Of a stretch of DNA of 64,000 bases, positions 41,088 to 53,713 are shown in pieces; within the stretch, counting starts at the first letter, position 1; each line of letters opens with the position of its first letter. A model generated the notes under the pieces. It saw nothing but the letters and a program-made list of their open reading frames with translations, searched no databases and was not told the origin of the DNA. This DNA is from Linum tenue (Eukaryota; Streptophyta; Magnoliopsida; Malpighiales; Linaceae), in assembly GCA_946122785.1 (NCBI GenBank), contig CAMGYJ010000002.1, positions 44,418,495 through 44,482,494 on the forward strand, given 5' to 3'. The translations under genes and the position numbers were made by a program.

Positions 41088-41470
41088 GGATTGTTATTTG
41101 CCGCTCGTGTATTAATTTAAAATGACATTTTTGCCCCCCACTTCCTTCCCTCTCAAACTCTTCCGCCTCCTCCCTCCAACTATCGCCGCCGACCATCTCC
41201 ACCTCCGCCGCCGACCACCAAAACCATCTCCACCTCCGTCTACCACATCATCACCGCTGTTGGACCTCCCAAATCATCTCCGCCGCCATCCGCCACATCA
41301 TCGCGGCCACCCAACCTCCCAACCCAAAACCGACGGACCTCCCAATTATCGAAACGGAAAGGGAAAAAAAAAACCATCCGCCTGCGACATTCGGACGGGG
41401 TCCAAGCATTTCCGACGGACGGGGTCCGCCCGCAGGTGTCGGACGGCTTGGCGCTGTCCAATTTCACGGC
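41088..41470 (+). repeat. Repeat family X, copy 1
   Basis: Begins TTGTTATTTGCC and has a C-rich stretch, then copies of the motif GACGGGGTCC with GTCGGACGG. The inverted segment at 44640-45060 shares this order. Proline-rich open frames here are compositional. Element type unknown. Confidence 0.35.
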
Positions 41471-41479
41471 GACGGTAGA

Positions 41480-42139
41480 ACGAAAGAAGAGATAGAGAAG
41501 GAGAGAGGATATTAGGCGAAATTTTTTAGGAGTGGAATAGACGTTTTGAGGGAGGTTAATTGAAGAGAAGTAATTAATTATGATTAATTATTATATATAA
41601 TGATAGTAGAAAAAGGTTACTGCCGTAAGTGGGATTGATTAGTGGGATTGATTGTTATTATTTTATATCAATATTAATATTATCATTTATATTAATTAAT
41701 CTAGCTAATTCTAGCCTCACCCCATTTATTCAATAAACTAATTTTACCCAACCACTAATTTCTCCATGCACCACTAATTGCTTTTTTTATCGACACTAAT
41801 TGCTCAATATGACAGAGGTGATTAGTTTCCATTGTTTCTACCCCTATAATTAGAAAAAATTACCATGATTAGATTAGAACTTTCAAAATTATTGCGTAAA
41901 TAAATAGCAACTTATGGATAATTCAAAAAATTACCATGATTAGATTATGAATATTAATTATAGGAGATCCAAAATTATTGTACAAACTTATGGATAATTA
42001 ATTTTAACCGTGTAGAATGACTATAAATACATATTAAATTTGGTTAAATGGCTATACAAGAAAATTTTCACAATTACTATTTACTAGAGCTATCGATGTG
42101 AAAAATTATTGTAACCATTGGTGCTCCACTAAAATATGG
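41480..42139. other. AT-rich intergenic region; nothing recognised
   Basis: Contains short direct repeats (AGTGGGATTGATT twice near 41630-41655; AATTACCATGATTAGATTA twice near 41857 and 41929) but no gene. Confidence 0.55.
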
Positions 42140-42147
42140 ATACAAAC

Positions 42148-43278
42148 CATGGTAAAGGAAACCGTACCGGCATCATACCGGATTCCTTTCTGGTATGGTA
42201 TTTTGTGGTACGACCGTGGTTCAACCGTTTTGTACCGGTAAATACCGTTTTTGAAATAATAAAATATATTTTTTGTCAAAAATCCGTGTCGGCAAAATCA
42301 GAGTACCGTTCTGGAGTAAAACCAGAATAATATCGAATATACCGGATATAAAATAATAAAGTATCAAAAAGAGGAACATACTGTAACAATCAACAAAGTG
42401 TAATTCATCTCAAAAAGAGGAACATATGTGTTAAGCCATATTTCTGCCTTCACCAAATATTGCCACCAAAAAGAGGAACAGATTAGAGAGATGTAATTCA
42501 TCTCATTCAGGACCAACCAAGAACCAAATAGAGCATTATACAACCACGGAGACCCATTTTCAACATAGAGCAATAGTCATTCCTTACCTAATTAATCAGA
42601 TTAATTGACTATCGCTGGCTTTGGGATGGAAAAGAGCTCGACCTATTCCTCTGTTGTGGCGTTCTTGAGCAGGGGAGGGAGACTCCAGCAGGGATCAGCG
42701 CGGCGTTCTTAGCAGGGGAGGGAGACTCAAAAAGGGATCGGCACGGCGTTCTTGAGCAGGGTAGGGAGACTCGAGCACGGTCGGAGCGGCTGAGGAGGAG
42801 AGGAAGGAGTGGCGGAGCGGAGCAGGGACGACTCGACTCGCCGGTCGTGGGTCGCCAAATAAGAAGAGAAGAGGAACGGCGGAGGAGCGGAGCGGGGATC
42901 GGCTCGACCTTTCGCCGTCGCGGGTTGCTTCTTTCCTCTCACCGATCGCGGGCCGCCAGTCACCAGAGGGAGTGGAGAAGAGGAGCGGCGGGGATGGGGA
43001 ACACGGGAAGAAGGAAAATACGTTTTGGATTAGGGTTTTGTGTTTTTGCGCTGTTGAATGCCGATTTTTTTTTTTTTAATTTTAGTGCTTAAAACAGGGA
43101 CGTATTCTTTCAATAAGGCTACCGCCGGTTAAACCGAAACCGGGTGGTTTTTCTTTTTGTATCGGTCAAACCGAAAAAACCGGCCGGTACAGTAAAATCA
43201 GCACAATCAGCCTACCGTACCGCTTTTGGTCCAATTTCCGGTTGAACCGGCCGGTACGATCCGGTTTCCTGGTCTATG
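42148..43278. mobile_element. hAT-type non-autonomous element (1131 bp)
   Basis: The ends CATGGTAAAGGAAACCGTAC and (reversed) CATAGACCAGGAAACCGGAT are inverted repeats rich in ACCGG. The exact 8-bp duplication ATACAAAC lies at 42140-42147 and 43279-43286. The middle is GC-rich with short repeated GGCGTTCTTGAGCAGGG units near 42657-42765 but no transposase. Confidence 0.92.
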
Positions 43279-43286
43279 ATACAAAC

Positions 43287-44274
43287 ATGGTGGAATCAAC
43301 CGATTTGCGATCGGATGTCCGGGGCAAAAAAGTATGAATAGTGTCAAAACTTTAATCGACGTTTTTGGGAGTTTTGGGAGTCGTAACGAGCAGTTTCGTG
43401 GGCCTACCATGCGTATTTCGACGATATGGACGATTGTTGTTAGTGGAAGTAGAGACGATTTTGTCTCTAAGACAATGTCGTAGTAGAATTGGATGGGGTC
43501 GAGGTTGAATGTAGTTATTTTGTTGGAATAAGGGTTTAGGGTTTTGGAGGGGTAGAAGGTGTAAACTAGGAAAGAAATGCTTTATTTCTTTTTGCCATCT
43601 ATCATCTTGATTTCAATTGTGGTTAAATTCTCTTCTAATTGGTTAAAGTCAAATCTTAATCTCCGTAAATCCTAATTAGTCAAGATCAAACCCTACTCTC
43701 CATAAACCCTAATTGGTCAAAATCAAACCCTAGCTATATAAATAAATTATGAATAATTATAAATACTGTAAAAATCAATAAAGAATTATTTTAATTTATA
43801 ATTATTTGAACCAAGACCCACGTACGGTTTCATTATAGAATGTGTTTTGGTTGTGATTAATAATACAAAATTTCCATTTTATGGGCTTAGTCGTGTTAAT
43901 TAACATAATTTTTTCCTATTGCTAATTAGGGAATTGAAATTAGACGTGGGTTATGGAATAGGAAATGTTAATTAAGGAAATTTTTTCGGATGTCAATTCA
44001 GTAAAATGTGGGTGGGATGTTAAATTGAGTATAATTATGAAACCATTGTTAGACGTGGGAGGAAGTTTTTTAGGTAGTTAATTAGGAAAATAATCATTAA
44101 ACATGAGTTATTGGGGAGGATATTACGTTCAGTTGTTAAGGAATACAAATTCTATTGATTGCGATACAAATAAGATTGGTGGCGAGAAATACAAATTAGA
44201 GGTTGTTAATTAGGAAGTTTCCTTCCGAAAAATTCTTACTCAAAATAAATTATTTCATTAATGTAAAACTTATA
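43287..44274. other. AT-rich intergenic region; nothing recognised
   Basis: Contains a short triplication of AGTCAAA/ATCAAACCCTA-like units near 43640-43735. No gene seen. Confidence 0.55.
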
Positions 44275-44275
44275 A

Positions 44276-44509
44276 AATTTTCCATAAAAAATCATATATT
44301 TAATATTCTACCGCTCAACCAAAATAATAAAAAATTCTACCAAAATTATATCAACGGAAAAATCAATCTTACCTTAAAAATCTCCCTTTAAATTTTACCG
44401 TAAAAACTATTCTATTTAATATTCCACCGCTAAAGTCTAAACCAAACAAAAAATCTACCAAAACTAGATCAACGAAAAAGTCAATCTTTCCTTAAAAGTC
44501 TCCCTTTAA
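44276..44509. repeat. Tandem duplication of a 115-bp AT-rich unit
   Basis: The unit starting AATTTTCC(A)TAAAAA at 44276 recurs at 44391. Both units share TTTAATATTC, ACCGCT, TCTACCAAAA, ATCAACG and the ending CTCCCTTTAA. Confidence 0.75.
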
Positions 44510-44639
44510 TTTGCCTAATTATAAGATTTTATAAATATTTTATTTTGACGGGTGATTTTATAAATATTTGAAACAATATAACTACTTAATTACTCAATCA
44601 ATAATTAACAATTCAAAAACAATTTTCAAAAAAAAAAAA

Positions 44640-45060
44640 AAAGTAACCGTCCGACGCCAGGTTTCGGACCCCATACGACGCCGGAATTCGGACCCCGTCC
44701 GACGTCAGGGTTTCGGACGCTGTCCAAAGCATGATCGCGGACCCCGTCCGACACCGACGAGCGGACCGAGCATCTCCATCTAACGGTGGGGAACGACGAT
44801 ATCAGGAAGGAGGACGATCGATGACGTTGGGGAACAACCGCGCTCGTCGGCGGCTCAGAGTCGTCAACGTTGAGGGCCTTGAGGCTGTGAGGTGAAGGAG
44901 GGGAGGGTTTTGACCAGGGGCGGAGCTGGGGAGGGGGAAGAGGTGGCTGTGGTCGATGGTCGTCGGTTGAACATGGAGGTTGGAAAAAAAGGATAAGATG
45001 GTAAATATTGTTATAACTACCGGCGGCAAATAGTAAACTTACGGGTGGCAAATAACAGTT
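44640..45060 (-). repeat. Repeat family X, copy 2 (inverted)
   Basis: Read on the minus strand it starts TGTTATTTGCCACCCG and ends in copies of GTCGGACGGGGTCCG, as in 41088-41470. An A14 run lies next to it at 44630-44642. Confidence 0.35.
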
Positions 45061-45584
45061 CATTTTATAAAGTGGTCCTAGCTAGTTAGTTTTTTTAGAA
45101 ATATTATACTAATTAAGACTCGCACGAACTGTAATGACAAGGCTGTTCTTTTTTATAATATAATTATATATATGCAAGGTCGTTGTTAGCTCATCAATCA
45201 TCATACATATATGTAAGTTGTAAATGGTTTCTTTCGGCTAGGAAAACCGGTTCGTATTAGGTTGGTTCGTAATTTGTCACTTTCTAGAAGCCTAGAATAC
45301 TGGTCTCATTCATGTGTTGGAAAACCGAACCCGAATAGTTTCAATCAGGTTAGGTTAGTTAGAGAACCAAGTTGATCAATGTTATTACGATTTGCGCAGA
45401 CTCGTGCAGATCCATAGTTGTTAGGTTGGACAAGTAACCATCGAGTTCATATGATTCTGTTAAATGTTGTCCGAGAGGTAGATTTTAGGTCTCCTTGTGT
45501 TATGGGAGCTATAACAACTCCATTTGACACCTATTTGTCTAAATAAAATCAAGTTGTCTTTGTGTTATGAGACCATTCAGGGTT

Positions 45585-46340
45585 TGAGTATCTTGGTCAA
45601 GGGTTGCCTCATCATACTTTCCCACTTTTCCTCAAGAAGTTGTTGTCTCTCATCCAGCAACCTTCGTTGCTCATGGCAGTTGTTGCTGTCCTTTGTAGGA
45701 TCTGGAGATCACGTAACTGGGTAGTCACCGAGGAAAAACAGTTTCGGATGCCTGCCTTGATGAGACAATTTAACCAGCAGTTTGAGTAGTGGATGAATTT
45801 ACGGGTCGATCGTGTTCTCCATAGTTCTGTCCCTGTGACGCATCACTTGAGTCCCGGGGAGACGAATTTTGTGATTTGTATGTGGGATGGTGGTACAAGG
45901 AAGGAGTCCCACTCGGCTGGCGGGATGGTCCTTATGAATCAAGCCAGAGAAGTCCTTTTCGCTAAGGGAATTCCTTTTCCTTCGATTGAGGACCTTATGG
46001 TGGTTGAGTTGCTTACTCTCCGAGAGGCTATCTTATGGTGCCTGGCCCAAGGCTTCACGGAGGTCCGGTTTGAAGGAGACGCTAAGGTGGTCATTGAGAA
46101 AATCAATCATGTTGATACCAGATATAATCGGGTGGGGCTGTTCTAGAAGAAGTTGTGTAGTATTTCGCGAATCATTTTAGGCTTAGTGTTTGATTCGTAG
46201 GTCGGAGTAGCAATAGGGTAGCTCATTTGGTGGTTAGAAATGCCCTTTCTTTGTATCCGACTATGAGTCGCCTTTTTATTTTCAGGCTTGGCTGAACTCC
46301 ATGATGTAATTATCTTTTTTCTTGAATCAATATATGATTA
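45585..46340 (+). pseudogene. 5'-truncated LINE, zinc-finger tail and RNase H
   Basis: Starts inside the segment matching 54880-55010 (LPHHTFPLFLKKLLSLIQQP). RNase H follows: CMWDGGTRKESHSAGGMVLM, LMVVELLTLREAILWCLAQG, VRFEGDAKVVIEKINHVDTR, a TAG near 46143, then a degenerate VGRSSNRVAHLVVRNALSL-like end. The 3' end ATCAATATATGATTATCTTT plus A-run is shared with the LINE ending at 55640, so both belong to one family. Confidence 0.82.
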
Positions 46341-46976
46341 TCTTTTGTAAAAAATAAAGTGTGCGTGGAGCAAGGTTGTCAAACCCCGGGTCGACCCACT
46401 TTGACCCTGACCTGGTGAGAAAAACGGGTCGCACGCACCCGCCGGGTCGACCGCTACAAGGTACCGGGTTGGAGGTCAAATTATGTCATTTTTGTCTTTG
46501 GTTTGCGAAATGCGCCTATTTTCCGATTTTTCTTTTCGCCTAACTCAATCTTTGGAATCTTAAGTTGAACATTTGAATATTGATGTTATATAAGTGTGTG
46601 TGAATTTTCACTATATGTTGAATCTAAGTACGACATGCTATTTTAGTGTAATATTATATGTTATAACTCATATGTTAGATGAGATTTAGTATAATTTATG
46701 AGCATAAGTACAATATAATGACTCTTTTCATATTTCCGGGCTAAACCGAGCTAAACCGAGCTAACCCATTAACCCTTGACCCACTAGCTCAATCGGGTCC
46801 GGGTCAGCCTGCGAGGCGTGGAGTTATTTGAAACATCAATTAAATTAACTTTTACATAATTTCAATCTCCCCACTCTGACTTAATCTGAAGCGAACGTGG
46901 AGCATAATGAGTTGCAGCATATCCAATGAAAACCGGAATTAAATCGTTAGAAATGCCTAAACAAACAAGGACATAT
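46341..46976. other. Intergenic, with a GGGTCGACCC-rich patch; no gene
   Basis: 46373-46465 and 46735-46820 hold CGGGTCGACC and CGGGTCCGGGTCAGC motifs of the kind found in hAT-like MITEs, but I could not define ends or a TSD. Confidence 0.45.
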
Positions 46977-47016
46977 ATGTACGCGTTTATATTCTGGACG
47001 TAATTGCTGAGGGACT

Positions 47017-48807
47017 TTGAAATGCTCTCAACTGCTCTCATTCAAGAAAAAGCCCCGGCGACGGCCCTTACACCCGCCTGGCCATCACAGTAATGATCCG
47101 GCGAGGCAGCCACAATCGCCACCATCCCTGAACTTCAAAGCCGCTCTATCAGGAACCCCCCAAGGAAGCCCATCACAACAGGCAAAATGGACTTTCATCG
47201 GCGACAAGGATCTGGAACCTTTCTCTTTCCAAGGAGAACCAGCCCTGAAAGTATCGACAGCCCTGAAAGAGCGTCTTTTTCAGCCATGGAAGAAGACTCT
47301 AATCATCCGACTCCTTAGCAGATCAATCTCCTACACGTACCTGGTTTCACAATTGAGATGGAAGTGGCGGCCGGTGGGATCTATGGAAATCATAGACCTC
47401 AATAATGATACCTTCCTGGCCACGTTTGGAGAGGACCAAGATTATCTGAAAGTGCTAACGGGAGGGCCTTGGGTCATCCTCGACCATTACCTTATTGTTC
47501 ATCAATGCTCCTCTTCCTTTCGGACCTCGGACAAGCCTCATCGATCAGTGGTCGCATGGGTTCAACTTCCGGAGCTTCCTGTGCATTTTTATCATCGAGA
47601 AATCCTTTTTGCACTTGGGAATCTCATTGGCAGAACAATTAAGATTGATTATCATACTGAACATCTGGAAAGAGGTAAATTTGCTCGTATTGCTATTGAA
47701 TTAGATATGACAAAACCTTTGCCTACGCGGATTTGGCTCGACAATTTCTGGCAAGCAGTCTTATACGAGAACCTCCCCACCATCTGTTACCACTGTGGAC
47801 GAATTGGACATCAGGAAGATAATTGCCCTCAGGTGAGACAAGAGACACCTTTGGCCATTACTGGTTTTCTGGAAGCAGAACAGGCTGTCTCACCGGCGAC
47901 GAGCTCCCAAGATCCGCCGGCAGGGTTTGGGCCGTGGATGCAAGTCATCCGCAAATCGTGTAAACCAAGTAGGAAAGTTTCAGAACATGTAACTCAAAAT
48001 CGCCAACAAATCCGGGGTGAATCAGGCAAGAGCAGCGCCTCTGCAAAAGGAAAGTCAGAAGATACATTAGCCAAAGGAAGTCGAGAGGGGAAGGGGAAAG
48101 GGAAAGTGGAACAAAGCTCGGGTAATAAAAAGGGAACTTCTGCTAGTCAGAAAACGGCCTCTGCGAAAGAAGAGGATGGGCTCAACGGTAAGAAAAAAGC
48201 TCAAGTAATTAAAGAATGGCGGCCCATCGATTCCAGAGAACCCAAAACAGGACAAGATATTGGGCTAAACGAAGACATGCCTACACTAAAGAGCCTCGAA
48301 GCATCCTCTTCAGGCACCAAGGAGATTGTGGTAACTCAACGATAGACGGGCAACAATGGAACCAACGTTAGAGTTATCTCCGTCCCCGACCTTGCTTTGA
48401 ACAATAAAGAAAATGCCCACCCCAACTCCGACTCTTCTTCAATCCACCACCACTACCAAAGGAAGAAAGCAGAGCAATTGCAGGCACGAGAGAATCAAAA
48501 AGGAATCAGTCTTAGGGCTATCAAGAAACCACTCCAACTGCAGAACACCCAGCGGCGAGAGACGCAACAAAAATCCAAGATTGCAGCTGATCCGATTACG
48601 ATTCAGGCTATAAAGGAGTTTTGCGCTCTAACACACCAGAAGGCGGAGGAATTAGCTATTCATAACCCCCCGAAGTCTGACGATGTCAACATGGCTGAAA
48701 TTCCTCTTGCAACTGAAATTCCTCTTGCAGCTTCGATGGATGTTGGCGATGGTCAAGAAAAAATGGAGCTTAATCCGACAGATCACTCTAGATCCTCCCC
48801 TCCCTGA
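47017..48807 (+). pseudogene. LINE ORF1: DUF4283-type RNA-binding protein with CCHC zinc knuckle
   Basis: The frame at 47017-48345 reads NFKAALSGTPQGSPSQQAKW, then a DUF4283-like domain (LIIRLLSRSISYTYLVSQLR, FLATFGEDQDYLKVLTGGPW, YLIVHQCSSSF, VVAWVQLPELPVHFYHREIL), then the CCHC knuckle CYHCGRIGHQEDNC (about residue 260), and a Lys/Ser/Glu-rich tail. A TAG at 48343-48345 (expected Gln) interrupts it, and the same frame continues to TGA at 48805-48807, so the original was about 590 residues. No in-frame ATG opens the frame. The ATG at 47023 is one frame off, suggesting a lost base near the start. ORF1 coats the LINE RNA. Confidence 0.88.
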
Positions 48808-48861
48808 TCCTTTACTTGATTTCTGTTTGTTTTTCTTTCTCCCTCTATTATTAGTTTCTCC

Positions 48862-51800
48862 ATGACTAGTCTACCTAATTTCAATATTCTTCCTGGAATG
48901 TGTGCGGTGCAGGAAGCAGAAAGTTCACCCGAGCAATTCGCCTCCTTAACCATGCTCACAAACCGGACTTCTTGATTCTTCTGGAACCTCAAATCAGTGG
49001 TGACCGGGCCGATTCTGTTCGCGAGAAGCTGAGGTTTGATGAAGTACTTAGAGTCGATGCCGATGGCAGAGCTGGGGGAATCTGGATGGGCTGGAAAAGC
49101 ATCAATCACAAAGTAGAGCTGCTGGATGCTAGTAAGCAACACATTACAGTCAAAATCCGAGCTGGGAATGATCGACAATGACTGCTCACTGGTGTATATG
49201 GTAGCCCTCAATACCAGTATCAATCTATACTTTGGAGTCACCTGATTCAAGCTAGCAAAATGATTGATATTCCTTGGCTAGTCACGGGAGATTTTAATGC
49301 CTATTGTCGACCCGAGGAAAAGCTTGGTAGCAGCTCCCCTGCAGCTCTTAGAAGATGCCACCGCTTCAGCAACTGGATTAATGAAGCGGAATTGATAGAC
49401 ATGGGATTTCAGGGGCCGTGGTTTACTTGGTTCAGAGGAGACTCTCACTTGACAAGGAAGGCAAGCCGAATTGATAGGTCTCTCTGTAATGCTAGTTGGA
49501 ATATGGACTTCCCCAACTCCTCGGTTCGACATCTTGCCAAATTCCAGTTTGATCACCTTCCTATTCTCATGTCTGTTCAGCTCCATTCTATTGCTTCCAG
49601 TTCACAAACCAATCCTTTTCGCTTTGAAGTTGTATGGACAACTGATGATAGGTTTGCTGATTATCTGGCTACTAACTGGAATAATGAGACCTCTTTCCAA
49701 CAAGCTCTCAAGGAGATCTCCCCAAAGCTTGTTCATTGGAGCAGAGAGGTTTTTGGCTCCATCAAAAAGAAGAAGAGAAGGCTGCTAGCTCGGTTGCAAG
49801 GCATCACTAATCCCTTAGCCAATGCTTTCTCTCCGGGGACTGCTGAAACTCCAAATCAAGCTAGAAACCGAGCTTGATAGAGTCCTAGATCAGGAAGAGC
49901 TCATCTGGTTTCAAAGGGCTAAAGAGAAATGGGTAACGATGGGAGAACAGAACACATCTTACTTTCACCATCAGGCCACTCGGCGAAGAAGGAAAAACTG
50001 CATTCTGATTCTCCGGGACTCAGCAGGCAACTGGATTGATGATCCTCAGAATCTACTGGAGTTGGTTGTAGAATTCTACAAAAAGCTTTACCTGCAGGAT
50101 GGTCCCCAATATGAAGATCTCATGCCTCACAACTCTTTTCCCAGATTGCATCACGATGATATTATGATGCTTCATCGACCTATTAACATCTCTGACATTC
50201 ATGGGGCTATCTTTGGGATGAAGCCTTATTCGGCACCAGGCCCTGATGGTTTTCAAGCTATTTTCTACCAAAAATTTTGGGCTGTGGTAGGGAAAAGTCT
50301 CACTGATATGGCCTGCAAGTTTTTTGAGACGGGAGAATTGGAGGAGGACACACTTGACTCTACCATTGTCTTGATTCCAAAAACTGAGCAGCCAGAATCA
50401 CCGGCACAACTTCGACCTATCTGTCTAAACAATGTTGCCCTCAAGGCAATCACCAAGACTATCACTAATCGTTTGAAACCCATTATGCCGAAGCTCATAG
50501 CCCCTACCCAAAGTGGCTTTATCCATGGGAGGCAAACCAATGACAACATCATCCTTCTACAAGAAACTTTGCATTCTTTGAGAAAGAAGAAGGGGAAGAA
50601 GGGTGGGTTAGTGATCAAAATTGATCTTGAAAAGGCTTATGATAGACTGTGTTGGGATTTCATCAGAGACACACTGAAGGAAGTCGGGCTGTCTAGTTCT
50701 CTCATAGGCAGAATTATGGATTGTGTTGAAAGAAACAGGATGCGAATTAATTGGAATGGTTGTCTCTCTGAACCCATTCTTCCTACCAGAGGAGTCCGTC
50801 AGGGGGATCCTCTCTCGCCCTTCCTTTAAATTTTATGTATGGAAAGACTTGCTCACATGATAGAACAGGCAGTGGAGGAGAAGTTGTGGAAACCTCTACA
50901 ACTTTCTAAAGATGGTCCAAAACTCTCCCATCTGTTTTTTGCTGACGATTTGATTTTGTTTGCAGAGGCGGAAGGAAAACAGATTGACATCATCAAGAAA
51001 TGTCTTGATGATTTCTGTATCAGCTCAGGACAAAGAATTAACTTCAACAAATCGGCAATGTTCGTGTCTCCTAATGTTCATAAAGACAGGGCAAGCCAAC
51101 TCAGCTCCCGGGCAGGAATCAGCCTCACAACAGACTTAGGAAGATATTTGGGTCTAATGGCTATTAATGGAAAGATCACCAAAGACAGATACAGATCGCT
51201 TTTGACGAAGATCCAGAATAAAATCTCTGCGTGGAAATCGAAGCATTTATCTATGGTTGCGCGTGTCACTCTAGTGAGAGCAGTAACTTCTAATATTACT
51301 ATTTATCCTATGTTCTCTGTGCTGCTTCCTACAGATGTTTGCAAAGACTTGGACAAAATCAACAGAAAGTTTATATGGGGAGAAGAGGATGGGAAGTCAA
51401 GGATCCACTCGGTAGCATGGGATCACATCACTCTTCCACGACATCAGGGAGGACTTGGGATTCGTCCCACTAGACAGGCTAACCAAGCAATGCTTGCGAA
51501 GGGTGCTTGTAAGCTAGTTTCTGGAGATCAATCTCTATGGACCAAAGTCATGCGGAGCAAGTATGGACGTAGCAGAGAGGGAATTGCTGTGCTCGCTAAG
51601 GTTAAGGGAAGTTCACATGCCTGGAAAAGTTTTTCTCAAGCTGCTAATGTCATCCAAAAAGGTGCTGCTAGGAACGTTAAGAACGGTAAACAAACTAACT
51701 TTTGGCTGGATTCTTGGCTTTTAGAGGAACCTCTGATCAAGTTAGCAGTCCACGATATCTCGTCGGAGCTTCAACAGATGAAAGTAGCCGATTATTGGGA

Positions 51801-53046
51801 CAGCAACACGGGCTGGAAGATGGAGGGGATCAACCACTATCTCTCTACAGATATTCAGAACCAACTCAGATCAGTAATGCTTGATCCGATCTCAACCGAA
51901 GAGGACATCTTGTTTTGGAAGGCTGCCGCTAATGGATGTTTCAGCACTTCATCGGCTTATAAGTTGCTATCCCAGCCACACCACAGCCAAACCTCGATGC
52001 CTTGGAAAAGAATTTGGCATCTGCAAATTCCAGAACGCGTCAGATTATTCATGTGGACAACAGCTAAAGGGCAGATTATGACCAATGATGTTCAAAAATT
52101 CAGACATCTAACTGACAATGATGCCTGCCCTCTTTGTGATAATGCCATAGAATCTATAGTTCATTGTCTAAGAGACTGTTGTAGGAGCAAGATGATTTGG
52201 GAGAAACTTATCCCACAACAAGAGCAGTCTTCTTTCTTTGAAACAGGTCAGGACACTTGGCTGAAGGATAACATTGAAAAAGATGTTTTTTCAGAAGAGA
52301 CAGGGGATTGGTCGAGCTTCTTTGCTCTAGTTTGCTGGTACATCTGGAAACATCGGAATGAGTTCATCTTCAAAGCGGTCAGAATCTCTGACTCGACCCT
52401 CAGTAATTACATTATTTCCAAAGCCAAAGACTGGACAAAGGCTTGGAGGACTGCTATGACTGCAAGAAACTCTCAGACAGCACCTATGAGAGAGGAACAA
52501 CTCATTGGATGGACTACCCCTCCAATAGGATGGCTCAAATTAAACACCGATGGGGCTGCTCAGGGGAACCCAGGAATGATGACAGCAGGAGGTTGTCTCC
52601 GTGACGGTGATGGCGACTGGATGAGTGGGTTTTGCTGCAAAATCGGGACTGGGACTGCCATTTTGGCGGAGCTTTGGGGCATTTACAAGGGGCTCGAGCT
52701 AGCTTGGAAGAAAGGAGCACAATGTTTGATTCTCGAAACTGACTCCAAGTTAGCAATTGAGATGATTACCAAAAGAACTGGGCCGGTTCACCCATATGCT
52801 ACTATGCTTAATGCTATTCGCAGGTTTTTGGCTCAGAGTTGGATAGTTCGTTTAATTCATACGTATCGCGAAGGGAATAGAGTCGCGGACTGGCTCTCGA
52901 AGCACAGTCTCGTCTATCCTTTCGGAACGTATGAGTTAAATGAGCTTCCAACTGACCTTGAAAGACTGATTCAGGAGGATATCCTTGGGGTTAGCTTTCC
53001 TAGACAGGTTCTGGTAGCTAACAGTAGTAACTCAGACTTTAGATAG
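48862..53046 (+). pseudogene. LINE ORF2: APE endonuclease, reverse transcriptase, zf-RVT and RNase H
   Basis: ATG at 48862 then a 1-nt shift near 48891 leads into WNVCGAGSRKFTRAIRLL. The endonuclease is shown by FLILLEPQISG, WLVTGDFNAYCRPEEK, RKASRIDRSLC and FDHLPILM. Lesions: TGA at 49179 (after GNDRQ), a frameshift near 49840, and TAA at 50827 (SPFL-stop-ILCMERL). RT follows: YSAPGPDGFQAIFYQKFW, QLRPICLNNVALKAITKTIT, TQSGFIHGRQTNDNIIL, VIKIDLEKAYDRLCWDF, GVRQGDPLSPF and the catalytic LSHLFFADDLILFAEA. Next a zinc-finger zf-RVT (WKRIWHLQIPERVRLFMWTT, CPLCDNAIESIVHCLRDC). RNase H ends it (LKLNTDGAAQGNPGMMTAGG, AELWGIYKGLELAW, LETDSKLAIEMI, REGNRVADWLSKHS). From 50839 to 53046 the frame is open. 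Confidence 0.95.
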
Positions 53047-53192
53047 TTTCGTCAGGCTGGTCTTTGTTGTTTTGCTGGTTTCGCCTCTGTGCCTCTTGTC
53101 CTGAAGGCGAACCAGGAACCCTTCTTGTACTTGTTTCTTTGATCCCTGGTAGTTTGCCTCCTTCCAATAAAAAAAAATGTATGCGTGTATAT

Positions 53193-53705
53193 AATTGTTG
53201 CTAGTTAATGGTCCAAAGTCCAAAAGTTGACGGATCAAATGAGGATCGTCACTCCAAACTTCCTATGGAAGGCTAAAATGATATGTGGTATTTAATTGTA
53301 TGAAATACCGAACCACGATTCAACATAAAATATTTTGTCAATGTCTTTTCTGATACAATCTCTAATACTATTTTACAATCTTTGTTCAAATAGTCCCGGT
53401 CTACCGTTCTTTGCCACTCATATATACCAAATGGTACTCATGAATCGACTGGTATAGTAATTTTTTCATGGATTTTCGTTGCTCGTGTAGCTAAAAATGA
53501 CGAAGAATAATGATTGTAATTATTTAACTCAATCCAAATATTATCAAAGCTTGTATTGGGCGTTACGTTATCATTATCTCAGATTTCACCAGATTTGAAC
53601 CTAAATTACATTTCCGAAAACCAAAGGGATCTTAAACAATAATTGAGTCGTGGTGTGGCTAGAGGCCCCGAATCCCCCTCGATTTCTGAACATTATTAAA
53701 AATTC
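53193..53705. other. Intergenic region; nothing recognised
   Basis: AT-rich with no gene or terminal repeat seen. Confidence 0.55.
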
Positions 53706-53713
53706 ATACAAAA

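Larger units (their letters stand above)
46993..53176 (+). mobile_element. Nearly full-length L1-type LINE (6.2 kb)
   Basis: Bracketed by 16-bp direct repeats ATGTACGCGTTTATAT (46977-46992) and ATGTATGCGTGTATAT (53177-53192), two mismatches, with an A9 tail at the 3' end. It carries ORF1 (zinc-knuckle RNA-binding protein) and ORF2 (endonuclease, RT, zinc finger, RNase H), the plant L1 layout. ORF1 has one stop; ORF2 has two stops and two frameshifts. It is therefore inactive but only lightly decayed. Confidence 0.95.
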
